This document shows, one piece after another, positions 7,756-16,439 of a stretch of 64,000 nt of DNA (position 1 is its first letter; the number at the start of each line of letters is the position of its first letter). Origin of the DNA: Parvularcula sp038749595 (GTDB taxonomy: Bacteria > Pseudomonadota > Alphaproteobacteria > Caulobacterales > Parvularculaceae); NCBI GenBank assembly GCA_038749595.1, contig JBCDHW010000006.1, positions 1 to 64,000 of the forward strand. Reading direction: 5' to 3'. The notes beneath the pieces were generated by a model. It was given only the letters and a program-made list of their open reading frames with translations. It was not told the DNA's origin and made no database searches. The position numbers and the translations under genes were made by a program.

Positions 7756-8970
7756 TTATTCCGGCAGTTCGAGGTCAACCCAGACCAGACGGTGGTCGGA
7801 GCTGACGGCGGGATACCCCTCGCCGACCAACGCGAAACCAGGCTCGCCTTTTGCGGGCCAGAAGACGCCGCTGCCGACAACAGTGAGGGTGGTCGAGGGC
7901 AGCACGTAATCGACCCGCAGGTTGCCGGCGAATTTGTCGTTGAAGTCGGCGGTATCCAAGGACGGGTCGCCGGTCTGCTGCGCATTGGTTCCGCCTTGAC
8001 CCGCGGCCGCGTCAGCTCCGCCCGCGCTGCGCGGTTGCGGATCGGTGACTAAAGGGTGGCTCACCAGCGTCTCGATAGCGTGCACGGGGCGTTCGGCGAG
8101 CTTGTCGCCGTCGGCCGGGTCGGCGTTGAGATCCCCAGCGATCACGAAATGCGCGCCTGCGTCGAGCCCCCCAGAAGCCCCGTCATCGTCGACAATCCAG
8201 TCCGTTTCGACGCCGGAAATATACTCGGTCAGAAACCGTATTTCATCGTAATTGCGGCGCCCGTTGCGATCTTCCGGACCGTCGAAGCCCGGCGGTGTGG
8301 GATGCGCGAGCAGCAGGTGGATGTCTGCGCCGAGGACGGCGATCGGTACGTCTGCGTGGTTTTTCGAGCTGAGCCTGAAAACCTGTTGGGCTTCTTCCGT
8401 ATAGAAACCAGAGGGAAGAAGGTTGTTCGGCAAATCGCGCCATAGAAAGGTTTGGAACGTCCGTAGACTGCCTTCCTTGATCGGGTACCGCGACAAGACG
8501 GCGAAGGCGTATTGGCCGGGGTGGATGCCGTATCCGAAGCTATCGCCACCATAGGGGCGACTTCCGACGGGATGGTCCGCCTTTCCATCATTGTCAAAAT
8601 CGACACCGGATGCCACGCCGGTATTCGAGGGCAACGCAAGGCGATACCTGTACCCTGCATCCAATTGGTCAGCAAACAGATCAAGTGCGCGACCCTGGGC
8701 ATCGTAATCGAACTCATTGAGCACGAGGATATCGGGATCGACCCGGCGGATGATATCGCGCACCGCCGTAAGCTGAGGATCGTCGTCGGCGCGCAGGTCT
8801 TCGAGGAGTTGCCCGGAGCGACCGCGGTAGAGGGATACGTTAAAGGTGGCGACGCGGACGCTCTCTTGCGTAGACGCTGGCGCAATCCGGTCGTCGGTTG
8901 ATTGAGAAGGCGCACTTTCGTCAGCACACCCCGTTGCAACGACCACAAGAGACGCAGCGAGCCACCGCAC
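7756..8970 (-). CDS. Exported lipoprotein of the endonuclease/exonuclease/phosphatase family
   Basis: A 404-residue protein with a short lipoprotein signal (RWLAASLVVVATGC, lipobox cysteine at residue 15). The mature part has EEP-fold motifs: ATFNVSL, LNEFDYD with the metal-binding Glu, IAGDLNADP and a C-terminal SSDHRLVWVDL. Members hydrolyse phosphodiesters or phosphomonoesters; the extracytoplasmic place suggests nutrient scavenging. I use the GTG at 8970, which has AGGAG at 9 bases and begins 2 bases after the stop of the upstream membrane gene; longer starts would bury the signal peptide. Confidence 0.85.
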   Translation of the reverse strand: MRWLAASLVVVATGCADESAPSQSTDDRIAPASTQESVRVATFNVSLYRGRSGQLLEDLRADDDPQLTAVRDIIRRVDPDILVLNEFDYDAQGRALDLFADQLDAGYRYRLALPSNTGVASGVDFDNDGKADHPVGSRPYGGDSFGYGIHPGQYAFAVLSRYPIKEGSLRTFQTFLWRDLPNNLLPSGFYTEEAQQVFRLSSKNHADVPIAVLGADIHLLLAHPTPPGFDGPEDRNGRRNYDEIRFLTEYISGVETDWIVDDDGASGGLDAGAHFVIAGDLNADPADGDKLAERPVHAIETLVSHPLVTDPQPRSAGGADAAAGQGGTNAQQTGDPSLDTADFNDKFAGNLRVDYVLPSTTLTVVGSGVFWPAKGEPGFALVGEGYPAVSSDHRLVWVDLELPE

Positions 8971-8972
8971 GC

Positions 8973-9248
8973 TTAAGTCTCCTGGCGCGCACGACGGCGT
9001 ACACCCCACTCCGTTAGCTTATAGGTCAGTACACCCCAGACGAGGCCGCCACAGGTCCAAAGAACTGCAGAAAACGCAATGAACTCCGGGGAAAGTTGCT
9101 CATCGCTGGTCACCCAACGCCCACCCGTCATCAGGACGAACATAACGGCGCCCCATCCGAGGACGCCGCGCATCAAAACGAAATGCCAAAAGCCCTTCGC
9201 CGAAAGCTTTTCCCAAGCGTCCATCCGCTTCGCATGCTTGTCGGCCAT
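8973..9248 (-). CDS. Small two-helix membrane protein
   Basis: A 91-residue protein with two membrane segments (FVLMRGVLGWGAVMFVLMTG and FSAVLWTCGGLVWGVLTYKL), a basic N-terminus and an arginine-rich C-terminus. It lies 2 bases upstream of the exported phosphatase-like lipoprotein and 15 bases downstream of another small membrane gene, so the three are probably cotranscribed. No family recognised. Confidence 0.72.
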   Translation of the reverse strand: MADKHAKRMDAWEKLSAKGFWHFVLMRGVLGWGAVMFVLMTGGRWVTSDEQLSPEFIAFSAVLWTCGGLVWGVLTYKLTEWGVRRRARQET

Positions 9249-9263
9249 GGATTGATGATACCG

Positions 9264-9500
9264 TCAGTGGACGAGGAAAACTTTGGCAAACGCGAGGACG
9301 CCCAAGCCGGTGGCCGTTCCGAGCAGGATCGACATGGGGATCGATGTCCCCAGCATCAGGAGCGCGATGAGCATCACGAATCCGAGGCTGATCGGCATCA
9401 TCACGAGGTAGCCCACATTCATCATGGTTTCGTACGTTTTCGCACGCCCAGCGATGAGATCCTCGGGAAGCTTGTCGCCTTCGTTCTTGACGATGCCCAT
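9264..9500 (-). CDS. Small two-helix membrane protein
   Basis: A 78-residue protein with a short polar N-terminus (MGIVKNEGDKLPEDLIAGRA) and two long hydrophobic stretches (VGYLVMMPISLGFVMLIALLML and MSILLGTATGLGVLAFAKVFLV). It is the first gene of a leftward three-gene group ending in the exported EEP lipoprotein. The function is unknown; I considered an aa3-oxidase subunit IV-like protein but see no oxidase genes nearby. Confidence 0.68.
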   Translation of the reverse strand: MGIVKNEGDKLPEDLIAGRAKTYETMMNVGYLVMMPISLGFVMLIALLMLGTSIPMSILLGTATGLGVLAFAKVFLVH

Positions 9501-9643
9501 TGTGTTTCGCCCTTCTACGCGGGTTTGACCTGGTGCGCCCTTAGCGCAGCTGCAGGTTTGGGTCTACGTAAAGAGCGTTACCGTTGCGCCCTATCCGCGC
9601 GCAAAAAGTTCTGTAGATGGCAGATGGCAGCGGCTCCGAAGCC

Positions 9644-11056
9644 TTAGTCCATCGCCTTGACGATCTCTTCGCACATTTTCTTGGCATCGCCGAAGAGCAT
9701 CATGGTGTTGTCGCGGAAGAACAGCTCGTTCTGGACGCCTGCATACCCAGCAGACATGCCGCGTTTGACGAAGAGGACGGTGCCGGAGTTTTCCACATCG
9801 AGGATCGGCATGCCGTAGATCGCGGAGGACTTGTCGGTCTTCGCGGCAGGGTTCGTCACGTCGTTGGCGCCAATGACGAAGGCCACATCAGCTTGGCTGA
9901 ACTCGGAGTTGATGTCTTCGAGTTCGAACACCTCGTCGTAGGGGACGTTTGCCTCGGCCAGAAGGACGTTCATGTGGCCCGGCATCCGGCCGGCAACGGG
10001 GTGGATGGCGTACTTCACTTCAACGCCAGCGGCTTTCAGCTGGTCGCACATTTCGCGTAGGGAGTGCTGAGCCTGGGCGACGGCCATGCCGTAGCCGGGG
10101 ACGATGATGACCTTGCCCGCATTGCCCATGATGAAGGCCGCATCTTCGGCAGAGCCTTGCTTGATCGGCCGCTCCTCGACATCACCGCCAGCAGCAGCCG
10201 CGTCGTCGCCGCCAAAGCCGCCAAGGATCACCTCGAAGAAGTTCCGGTTCATCCCCTTACACATGATATAACTAAGGATCGCGCCCGATGCGCCGACCAG
10301 CGCGCCGGTGATGATCAGCGCCATGTTTTGAAGGGTGAAGCCGATCCCCGCAGCAGCCCAGCCTGAGTAAGAGTTGAGCATCGACACCACCACCGGCATG
10401 TCGCCGCCGCCGATGGGGATGATCAGGGTGACGCCCATCGCGAAGGCGATGAGCGTGACGAGCAGGAACAGGACCGGGCTTTGAACGCCGGTGCACAGCA
10501 TGATGATGAGGACCAAGGTGGCGACCGCCATGGCGATGTTGATGAGGTGCCGCGCGGGAAGAAGGATCGGCTTGCCCGACATTTTCCCTGACAGCTTGAG
10601 GAACGCAATCACCGATCCGGAGAACGTCACGGCACCGACAAACACGCCGATCGACATTTCGATGATGGCTTGCGCCTCAATCGCGCCGGGTTCGCCGATG
10701 CCATAAGCCGTTGGCGCTAAGAAGGCTGACCACGCGATCAGCACCGCGGACAGACCGACCAGCGCGTGGAACGCCGCGACCAGCTGCGGCATGTCCGTCA
10801 TGGCGACTTTTTGGGCGATCCGTCCGCCCACGCCGCCGCCAACGCCCACCGCGAGGATCACCAGGAGCCAAGCGCCGCCGCCCGCGCTCTCCAGGAACTG
10901 CCCTGAGAACAGCGTCGCGGCCACGGCGAGCCCCATGCCGATGATGCCAAAACGGTTGCCTGCCCGGGACGTTGCCGGACTGCTCAGCCCACGGAGCGCC
11001 AGGATGAAGAGGATCCCAGCAGCGATATAGAGAATGGCGGTAAAGTCAGTGCTCAT
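9644..11056 (-). CDS. pntB: Proton-translocating NAD(P) transhydrogenase subunit beta
   Basis: A 470-residue membrane enzyme subunit that couples proton entry to hydride transfer from NADH to NADP. The N-terminal two thirds carry about eight to nine membrane segments; the C-terminal domain binds NADP (VPGYGMAVAQAQH, VAFVIGANDVTNPAA), all as in PntB. It needs PntAA and PntAB, which lie upstream on the same strand but are separated from it by an alcohol dehydrogenase and a thioesterase gene. It is the last gene of that leftward operon. Confidence 0.96.
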   Translation of the reverse strand: MSTDFTAILYIAAGILFILALRGLSSPATSRAGNRFGIIGMGLAVAATLFSGQFLESAGGGAWLLVILAVGVGGGVGGRIAQKVAMTDMPQLVAAFHALVGLSAVLIAWSAFLAPTAYGIGEPGAIEAQAIIEMSIGVFVGAVTFSGSVIAFLKLSGKMSGKPILLPARHLINIAMAVATLVLIIMLCTGVQSPVLFLLVTLIAFAMGVTLIIPIGGGDMPVVVSMLNSYSGWAAAGIGFTLQNMALIITGALVGASGAILSYIMCKGMNRNFFEVILGGFGGDDAAAAGGDVEERPIKQGSAEDAAFIMGNAGKVIIVPGYGMAVAQAQHSLREMCDQLKAAGVEVKYAIHPVAGRMPGHMNVLLAEANVPYDEVFELEDINSEFSQADVAFVIGANDVTNPAAKTDKSSAIYGMPILDVENSGTVLFVKRGMSAGYAGVQNELFFRDNTMMLFGDAKKMCEEIVKAMD

Positions 11057-11089
11057 GGGGTGTCCTCACGAGTGGGAAGGAAAGCGTGA

Positions 11090-11530
11090 TCATGCGGCGA
11101 TGGCCTCCACCGTTTGGCGGAGGACATCATTAAGAGGCTTGGGACGGCGGGTGTCGCGATCGACGTAGACGTGCGTGAACTGACCTTCTGCCGATGCAGT
11201 GTCGTCGTCGTTGCGGAAGAGGCCGATGCCGTAGGTGACAGAACTGTTGCCGACGCGATCGGCGCGGAGGCCTGCGTGGACTTGATCTGGGAAGGCGAGT
11301 TCCGAGAAGTACGTACACCGCGTTTCAACAACGAGGCCGATCTGGTCGCTGGCACCCACCTTGAGAGCGCCCTCGTCCACCAGGAACCCATTCACCGCGG
11401 TATCGAACAGCGCGTAGTGAACGACGTTGTTCATGTGGCCATAGATATCGTTATCGGCCCACCGGGTTTGCAGTGGACGGAACGCCTTGTACGCGCTGCG
11501 CGAAGAGGGCTGTCGACGCTCCGCCATCAA
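11090..11530 (-). CDS. Hotdog-fold acyl-CoA thioesterase
   Basis: A 146-residue 4HBT-type thioesterase. The signature TRWADNDIYGHMNNVVHYALFD has the catalytic Asp and the GHMNN helix, and the length is normal for a YbgC/FadM-like enzyme. It hydrolyses acyl-CoA thioesters; the chain preference cannot be told. Its start overlaps the alcohol-dehydrogenase stop by 4 bases (ATGA) and pntB begins 33 bases later, so it is translated within the pnt operon. Two ATGs in a row leave the exact first codon open. Confidence 0.88.
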   Translation of the reverse strand: MMAERRQPSSRSAYKAFRPLQTRWADNDIYGHMNNVVHYALFDTAVNGFLVDEGALKVGASDQIGLVVETRCTYFSELAFPDQVHAGLRADRVGNSSVTYGIGLFRNDDDTASAEGQFTHVYVDRDTRRPKPLNDVLRQTVEAIAA

Positions 11531-12699
11531 AAAGCCTGCTCATAGATGTGGAGCGCGTCGGCCTCGGTCACCTCGCGCGGATTGTTCACGAGGAGGCGCG
11601 TCTGCTTCATCGCGTCGCCTGCGAGACCGGGGAGGTCCGCCTGCGTGATACCGACCTGGCGCAGCTTCGTCTCAAGACCGAGTTCTTGGGACAGCTTCTC
11701 GAGCCGGTCGATGAACGCGGCGCAGGTCGCCTGGGTGCCGTCCGTGGCCGGAAGATCGGGGAAGGTATGCTGCGCAAGGGCCGCGTAGACGGTGCGCGCG
11801 TCTTCTGAGCCCGCAGCGTTGAACCGGAGCACATGGGGCAGGACCAGCGCGTTCGAGAGGCCGTGGGGAACGTGGAACCGGCCGCCGATGGGATAGGCCA
11901 ACGCGTGGACTGCTGCGACCGGAGCGTTAGCGAAGGCTTGCCCGGCGAGCATGGCACCGAGCAGCATCGCGCCGCGCGCCTCGCGGTTGTCCGGCTCGGT
12001 CACTGCCGTCTGAATATTCTGTCCAAGGAGGGAAAGCGCCTCGACCGCGGACGCTTGGCTGATCGGATTGTTGTTCGGGCTCTTCGACGCGAAAGCTTCG
12101 ATCGCGTGGACCATCGCGTCGATGCCGGTCGCCGCCGTGATCGGCCCTGGCAAACCGAGGGTAAGGTCGGGATCGAGGATCGCGGCGTCGGGGATCAGGA
12201 TTGGCGAGCTGACGCCGCGCTTTTCATCATCGGGCAGGGTCACGATCGCGACGGGGGTCACTTCGGAGCCGGTGCCCGCCGTGGTGGGAACCGCCGCGAG
12301 GGGAAGCCGTGGACCCTTCGCGTTACCGACGCCCCATGCGTCGTCGAGCTGCTCACCGGAGCCCGCGAGCAAAGCGGCGAGCTTTGCGACGTCTAAGGAC
12401 GATCCACCGCCGAACCCGACGATACCCGTCGCGCCCATATCCGCCGCCCGCGCCGTGGCTTTCTCCACCGTCGAGCGCGATGGGTCCGCCTCGACGTCGG
12501 AGAAGACTTCAACATCCGCACCGTGCTGCCGGAGGCTTTCGATCGCAGCATCAGGTAGGCCGAGCTTCATCAGGCCAGGATCGGTCACCACAAGGATCCG
12601 CCCACCGAGCATTGCGCCCACATGGTCGGCGAAGCGCGTGCACACGCCCGGCTCAAACCGGATCGTCTTCACGGCGTGGAACCCGAAGGGATGGACCAT
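11527..12699 (-). CDS. Iron-containing (group III) alcohol dehydrogenase
   Basis: A 390-residue NAD(P)-dependent dehydrogenase. The cofactor region GATGIVGFGGGSSLDVAKL is typical of group III enzymes, followed by the substrate/metal region (TTAGTGSEVTPVA) and histidines that bind the metal (IDAMVHAIEAF, AAVHALAYPIGG, HVPHGLSNALVLP). It oxidises an alcohol or reduces an aldehyde; the substrate is unknown. It begins 7 bases after pntAB and overlaps the thioesterase gene by 4 bases, so it is embedded in the transhydrogenase operon. The start has an AAGGAGG-type ribosome-binding site. Confidence 0.93.
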   Translation of the reverse strand: MVHPFGFHAVKTIRFEPGVCTRFADHVGAMLGGRILVVTDPGLMKLGLPDAAIESLRQHGADVEVFSDVEADPSRSTVEKATARAADMGATGIVGFGGGSSLDVAKLAALLAGSGEQLDDAWGVGNAKGPRLPLAAVPTTAGTGSEVTPVAIVTLPDDEKRGVSSPILIPDAAILDPDLTLGLPGPITAATGIDAMVHAIEAFASKSPNNNPISQASAVEALSLLGQNIQTAVTEPDNREARGAMLLGAMLAGQAFANAPVAAVHALAYPIGGRFHVPHGLSNALVLPHVLRFNAAGSEDARTVYAALAQHTFPDLPATDGTQATCAAFIDRLEKLSQELGLETKLRQVGITQADLPGLAGDAMKQTRLLVNNPREVTEADALHIYEQAF

Positions 12700-12706
12700 G
12701 AAGTCC

Positions 12707-13180
12707 TCACCCCTCCTTCTTCTTATACATGGCGAGCATCCGGTTGGTGACCATGAAGCCGCCGAAGATGTTCACACTGGCCAGGGCAACGGCGAAAACG
12801 CCGAGCCATCGACTGAGCCCGCCATTCGGGCTTTGGGTGACGTCCGCACCGACAGCGATCAGTGCACCGACGATGACGACCGACGAAACGGCGTTCGTTA
12901 CCGACATCAGCGGAGTATGCAGCGCCGGGGTCACGGACCACACGACATAATAGCCTACGAAGCATGCCAGGGCGAAAATTGCAGCGAGATAGATGAACTC
13001 GCCGGGCCCGCCTGCGTGTGCCAGATCGGTGATCGTGCCGAGAAGGCCTTCGGCTTGACCGGCAGCGGCCTCCGCTTGTTCAGACGCTTCGGCGAGTTTC
13101 TCAGATGCCTCGCGCAGCTCTTCTGCGGCGGCTTCGAGATCTTCGGCGGCTTGTTCTGCTTGGGTTTCCTCTTGCATCAC
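12707..13180 (-). CDS. pntAB: NAD(P) transhydrogenase subunit alpha part 2
   Basis: A 157-residue membrane part of the transhydrogenase alpha subunit. Its N-terminal 55 residues are a highly charged Glu/Ala-rich helix (EETQAEQAAEDLEAAAEELR) that looks coiled-coil, longer than in most PntAB proteins. The C-terminal part carries three membrane segments including HTPLMSVTNAVSSVVIVGAL, which is strongly typical. It begins 8 bases after pntAA. The added acidic helix is unusual and may link to a partner subunit. Confidence 0.93.
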   Translation of the reverse strand: MMQEETQAEQAAEDLEAAAEELREASEKLAEASEQAEAAAGQAEGLLGTITDLAHAGGPGEFIYLAAIFALACFVGYYVVWSVTPALHTPLMSVTNAVSSVVIVGALIAVGADVTQSPNGGLSRWLGVFAVALASVNIFGGFMVTNRMLAMYKKKEG

Positions 13181-13188
13181 CCGCTCCG

Positions 13189-14280
13189 TTAATTTTTGAA
13201 CCGTTCGTGCACCACGTCACCATCGCGGGTGAGTTGGATGCCTTGGACAATCTCGTCTTCGCTATCGACCTTCACCTGGGCTGCCTCTTTGTCCGTAATC
13301 AGCGTCACGAAGCTGAGGAAGTTTTTGGCGAGGAGGTTCGACGCTTCGCCCGCCAAGCCGTCGAGGATGTTGGCGGGCTTGATGATCTTCACGCCCTTCG
13401 CTTTGCCCTCGACGTTACCGCCGCGCGGCGCCGCAAGGTCGACAATAACGCTGCCCTCTTTCATGCCCTTCAGCATGTCCGCTGTGATCAGCTTTGGCGC
13501 TGGGCGACCGGGGATCAGCGCGGTGGTGATCACCACGTCCATCTTCTTAAGATGCTCAGCGACCAAGTCTTGCTGGGCCTTTTGTTGCTCAGGGGTCAGT
13601 TCTTTCGCGTAGCCGCCGCTGCCCTCGCCTTCCTCCATGGCCTCTTTGACGAAGATGAAGGTGCCGCCGAGGCTTTCCACTTGCTCGCCTGCTGCAGCCC
13701 GGACGTCCGTTGCGGAAACGATCGCACCAAGGCGGCGGGCGGTGGCGATGGCCTGGAGACCGGCAACCCCGGCGCCCATGACGAAGACCTTCGCAGGCGG
13801 GACGGTCCCCGCCGCGGTCATCATCATTGGGAAGGCACGACCGTAGGCCGAGCACGCATCGATGACGGCTTTGTAACCGGCGAGGTTTGCTTGGCTCGAC
13901 AGGACGTCCATGGACTGCGCGCGGGTGATCCGCGGCATCAGCTCCATGGCGAACGCATCGATGCCGCCATTGGCATAGGCCGTGATCGCGTCTGGGTGAT
14001 CATACGGGTCCAGCACGCCGATCAACCGCGTCCCGCGCGCTAGTTTGCCAACGGCTTCGTCGGGAAGCGTTCCCGAGGACAAGACAAGGTCTGCGCCATT
14101 GGCTGCATCAGCGGCCATGGTTGCACCAGCCGCCTCAAAGGCAGCATCGGTCACGCCAGCGTCGGCGCCCAGTCCCGGCTCAACAGCTACATCGTAGCCG
14201 AGGCCTTTGTACTTTTTCACCGTCTCCGGTGTGAGGGGGGACCGCTTCTCAGAGGCAGCTTTCACGCCAGCAAGCTTCAT
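13189..14280 (-). CDS. pntAA: NAD(P) transhydrogenase subunit alpha part 1 (NAD-binding)
   Basis: A 363-residue soluble NAD(H)-binding subunit of the alanine-dehydrogenase/PNT family. It has the N-terminal region KRSPLTPETVKKYKGLGYDV, a central NAD-binding motif (FVMGAGVAGLQAIATARRLG) and the RPAPKLI region that follows. I use the ATG at 14280, behind AGAGG, not the TTG one codon earlier. It heads the leftward operon pntAA-pntAB-adh-thioesterase-pntB. The 200 bases upstream separate it from the divergent NtrC-type gene. Confidence 0.95.
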   Translation of the reverse strand: MKLAGVKAASEKRSPLTPETVKKYKGLGYDVAVEPGLGADAGVTDAAFEAAGATMAADAANGADLVLSSGTLPDEAVGKLARGTRLIGVLDPYDHPDAITAYANGGIDAFAMELMPRITRAQSMDVLSSQANLAGYKAVIDACSAYGRAFPMMMTAAGTVPPAKVFVMGAGVAGLQAIATARRLGAIVSATDVRAAAGEQVESLGGTFIFVKEAMEEGEGSGGYAKELTPEQQKAQQDLVAEHLKKMDVVITTALIPGRPAPKLITADMLKGMKEGSVIVDLAAPRGGNVEGKAKGVKIIKPANILDGLAGEASNLLAKNFLSFVTLITDKEAAQVKVDSEDEIVQGIQLTRDGDVVHERFKN

Positions 14281-14481
14281 CAACCCAGACCTCTTCGTAA
14301 AATTGGTGGACGCGTCGCGCCCCTAGCAACGGTTTGAGCCGCTCGTGAAGTGGGGGCAGCTGCGAAATGTCAACAAGCCGCGCTTACGTGATCGAACGCG
14401 GTGAACCGGATCTTTACAACATAACGGCTAAGCATCGCCCCAGCGGGGAGCAACGAGTCCGTTCTCACGGGGGCGAGAGTT

Positions 14482-15969
14482 ATGCCGAAGACGATTTTGC
14501 TGGTGGACGATGACCCAACCCAACGTCGGTTGATGCAGTCGGTGTGCGAACGGGCGGGGTATTTCGTCAAACAGGCAGAGGGTGGCGAAGAAGCGCTCGA
14601 CCTGCTGCGCAGCGACCGGGGTGCTGGCGTCGATCTGATGATGCTCGATCTCATCATGCCGAATGTCGATGGCATGGATGTGCTTAACGAGCTGAAGACC
14701 CTGCGGCCCGAATTGCCGGTCATTATGCTCACGGCCCAAGGCGGCGTGGAAACCGTTGTCAAAGCGATGCAGGCGGGCGCCGTGGATTTCTTCGTCAAGC
14801 CCGCCTCGCCCGAGCGGGTGACCGTTGGCATCGCGAACGCGCTCAACGTGCAAAATCTGCGCACCGAGGTCTCTCGGCTGAAGCGCAAAGGCCAAGGCGA
14901 AATGACGTTTACGGACGTCGTTGGCGGCTCGCCCGCTTTCCGCCAGTGCTTGAAGCTCGCAGAGCGTGCCGCCGCATCGACGATCCCGATCCTGATTACC
15001 GGGGAAAGCGGTGTCGGTAAGGAGATGATCGCGCGCGCCATCCAAGGAAGCTCTGAACGGACGGGTGCACCATTCGTGACCGTCAACTGCGGCGCGATTC
15101 CCGAAAACTTGGTGGAGTCGATCCTTTTCGGCCACGAAAAAGGCGCCTTCACCGGCGCGACCTCAAAGCATATCGGTAAGTTCCAAGAAGCCGATGGCGG
15201 GACGATCTTCCTGGACGAGGTCGGCGAATTGCCGCTCGATACTCAGGTCAAATTGCTCCGGGCGCTGCAAGAAGGTGAAGTCGACCCCGTCGGCTCAAAG
15301 CGCCCCGTAAAAGTCGATGTGCGCGTCATCTCGGCCACCAACCGCGATCTCGCTGAAGCCGTCAAAGAGGGCACCTTCCGCGAAGATTTGTTCTATCGCC
15401 TCAACGTCTTCCCCGTCGAAGTTCCGCCCCTGCGCGAGCGCCGGGAAGACATCCCCGACCTCATCAACCACTTCATCGCGCGCTACAACGCCGAGGAAGG
15501 CCGGGATGTGCGGGGCGTACGGAACGAAGTGATGGACGTCCTGGTTGCGCAAGACTGGCCCGGCAACGTTCGTCAGCTTGAGAACACGATCTACCGCGCT
15601 GTCGTTCTGTGTGAAGACAATTGGCTCACCGCAGGCGATTTCCCCACGATGGCAAGCGCATTCGACGACGCCGGGGTGTCGTCGGGGCCGCCGCCGCTTG
15701 AGCTGGGCGAAGGCGAGATCGGAACGTCGACAGGCTTCACCGGCACCCCTGCGCAGTCGTCCGAGACCCAGGACGAGAGCGGCGTCGCAGTCTTCGATGG
15801 TGAGGGGCATCTTCGCACGCTCTCGCAGATCGAGCGCGATCTTATCGCAACGGCAATCGACATGTATCGCGGACAAATGTCCGAAGTCGCCCGCCGTTTG
15901 GGAATTGGTCGCTCGACCTTGTACCGCAAGGTGCAAGAGCAAGGGATCGAAATTAAGCGCGCTGGCTAA
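14482..15969 (+). CDS. NtrC-family sigma-54-dependent response regulator
   Basis: A 495-residue activator with three parts in order. A receiver domain is phosphorylated at about D56 (MMLDLIMPNVDG). An AAA+ domain has Walker A GESGVGK at 174-180, the sigma-54 contact loop GAFTGA at 221-226 and Walker B at TIFLDE. A C-terminal Fis-type HTH lies near SEVARRLGIGRSTLYRK. A Pro/Gly/Ser-rich linker joins the last two. It should activate RpoN promoters when phosphorylated. No sensor kinase lies beside it, so its signal and targets are unknown. Confidence 0.94.
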   Translation: MPKTILLVDDDPTQRRLMQSVCERAGYFVKQAEGGEEALDLLRSDRGAGVDLMMLDLIMPNVDGMDVLNELKTLRPELPVIMLTAQGGVETVVKAMQAGAVDFFVKPASPERVTVGIANALNVQNLRTEVSRLKRKGQGEMTFTDVVGGSPAFRQCLKLAERAAASTIPILITGESGVGKEMIARAIQGSSERTGAPFVTVNCGAIPENLVESILFGHEKGAFTGATSKHIGKFQEADGGTIFLDEVGELPLDTQVKLLRALQEGEVDPVGSKRPVKVDVRVISATNRDLAEAVKEGTFREDLFYRLNVFPVEVPPLRERREDIPDLINHFIARYNAEEGRDVRGVRNEVMDVLVAQDWPGNVRQLENTIYRAVVLCEDNWLTAGDFPTMASAFDDAGVSSGPPPLELGEGEIGTSTGFTGTPAQSSETQDESGVAVFDGEGHLRTLSQIERDLIATAIDMYRGQMSEVARRLGIGRSTLYRKVQEQGIEIKRAG

Positions 15970-16148
15970 GACTTTAACCGTTACGGTTTCGTCGCAACTC
16001 TTCTCTTGACCATCAGAGGAGGCACGTACACGTATGGCGCGCATGAGGTCGGTCTTAGACTAGGACTTCCGTCGGACCGGCGGCTCTTCTTCTCTTCCCC
16101 GCATGCGAGAAATCCCGTTGATCGGGTCGATCGAAGAAGGAGCACGAC

Positions 16149-16358
16149 ATGGCTGTCGGCAAAGTAAAATGGTTTAACGACCAAAAAGGCTACGGTTTCA
16201 TTCAGCCTGACGAGGGCGGATCGGACGTTTTCGTCCATATCTCCGCTGTGGAACGTTCGGGTTTGCAAGGTTTGCAAGAAAACCAGAAGGTTTCTTACGA
16301 GCTGCACACCGACGAACGCCGCGGCAAAACCAGCGCGGTTGATCTCAAGGTCCTGTAA
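16149..16358 (+). CDS. cspA: Cold-shock domain protein
   Basis: A 69-residue single cold-shock domain. It has both RNA-binding motifs, KGYGFI (RNP1) and VFVHIS (RNP2), inside the usual KWFNDQKGYGFIQPDEG frame. Such proteins bind single-stranded nucleic acid and act as RNA chaperones. The ATG follows GAAGGAG at good spacing. It is monocistronic and is followed by a strong terminator. The family is certain, the exact paralogue name less so. Confidence 0.94.
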   Translation: MAVGKVKWFNDQKGYGFIQPDEGGSDVFVHISAVERSGLQGLQENQKVSYELHTDERRGKTSAVDLKVL

Positions 16359-16371
16359 TCACGGCTTTGTG

Positions 16372-16404
16372 AGGCGGATCGGCTGGTGCCCTTCCGCCTT
16401 TTTT
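16372..16404 (+). terminator. Rho-independent terminator after the cold-shock gene
   Basis: AGGCGGA at 16372-16378 pairs with TCCGCCT at 16393-16399, with a loop of 14 bases, and a run of six Ts follows. It lies 14 bases after the cold-shock stop codon. There is no T run in the other direction, so it acts on the rightward gene only, not on metH. Confidence 0.88.
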
Positions 16405-16439
16405 GTGTCCAGCGCCTCGTGCCGGGGCACCGCTCAGGA

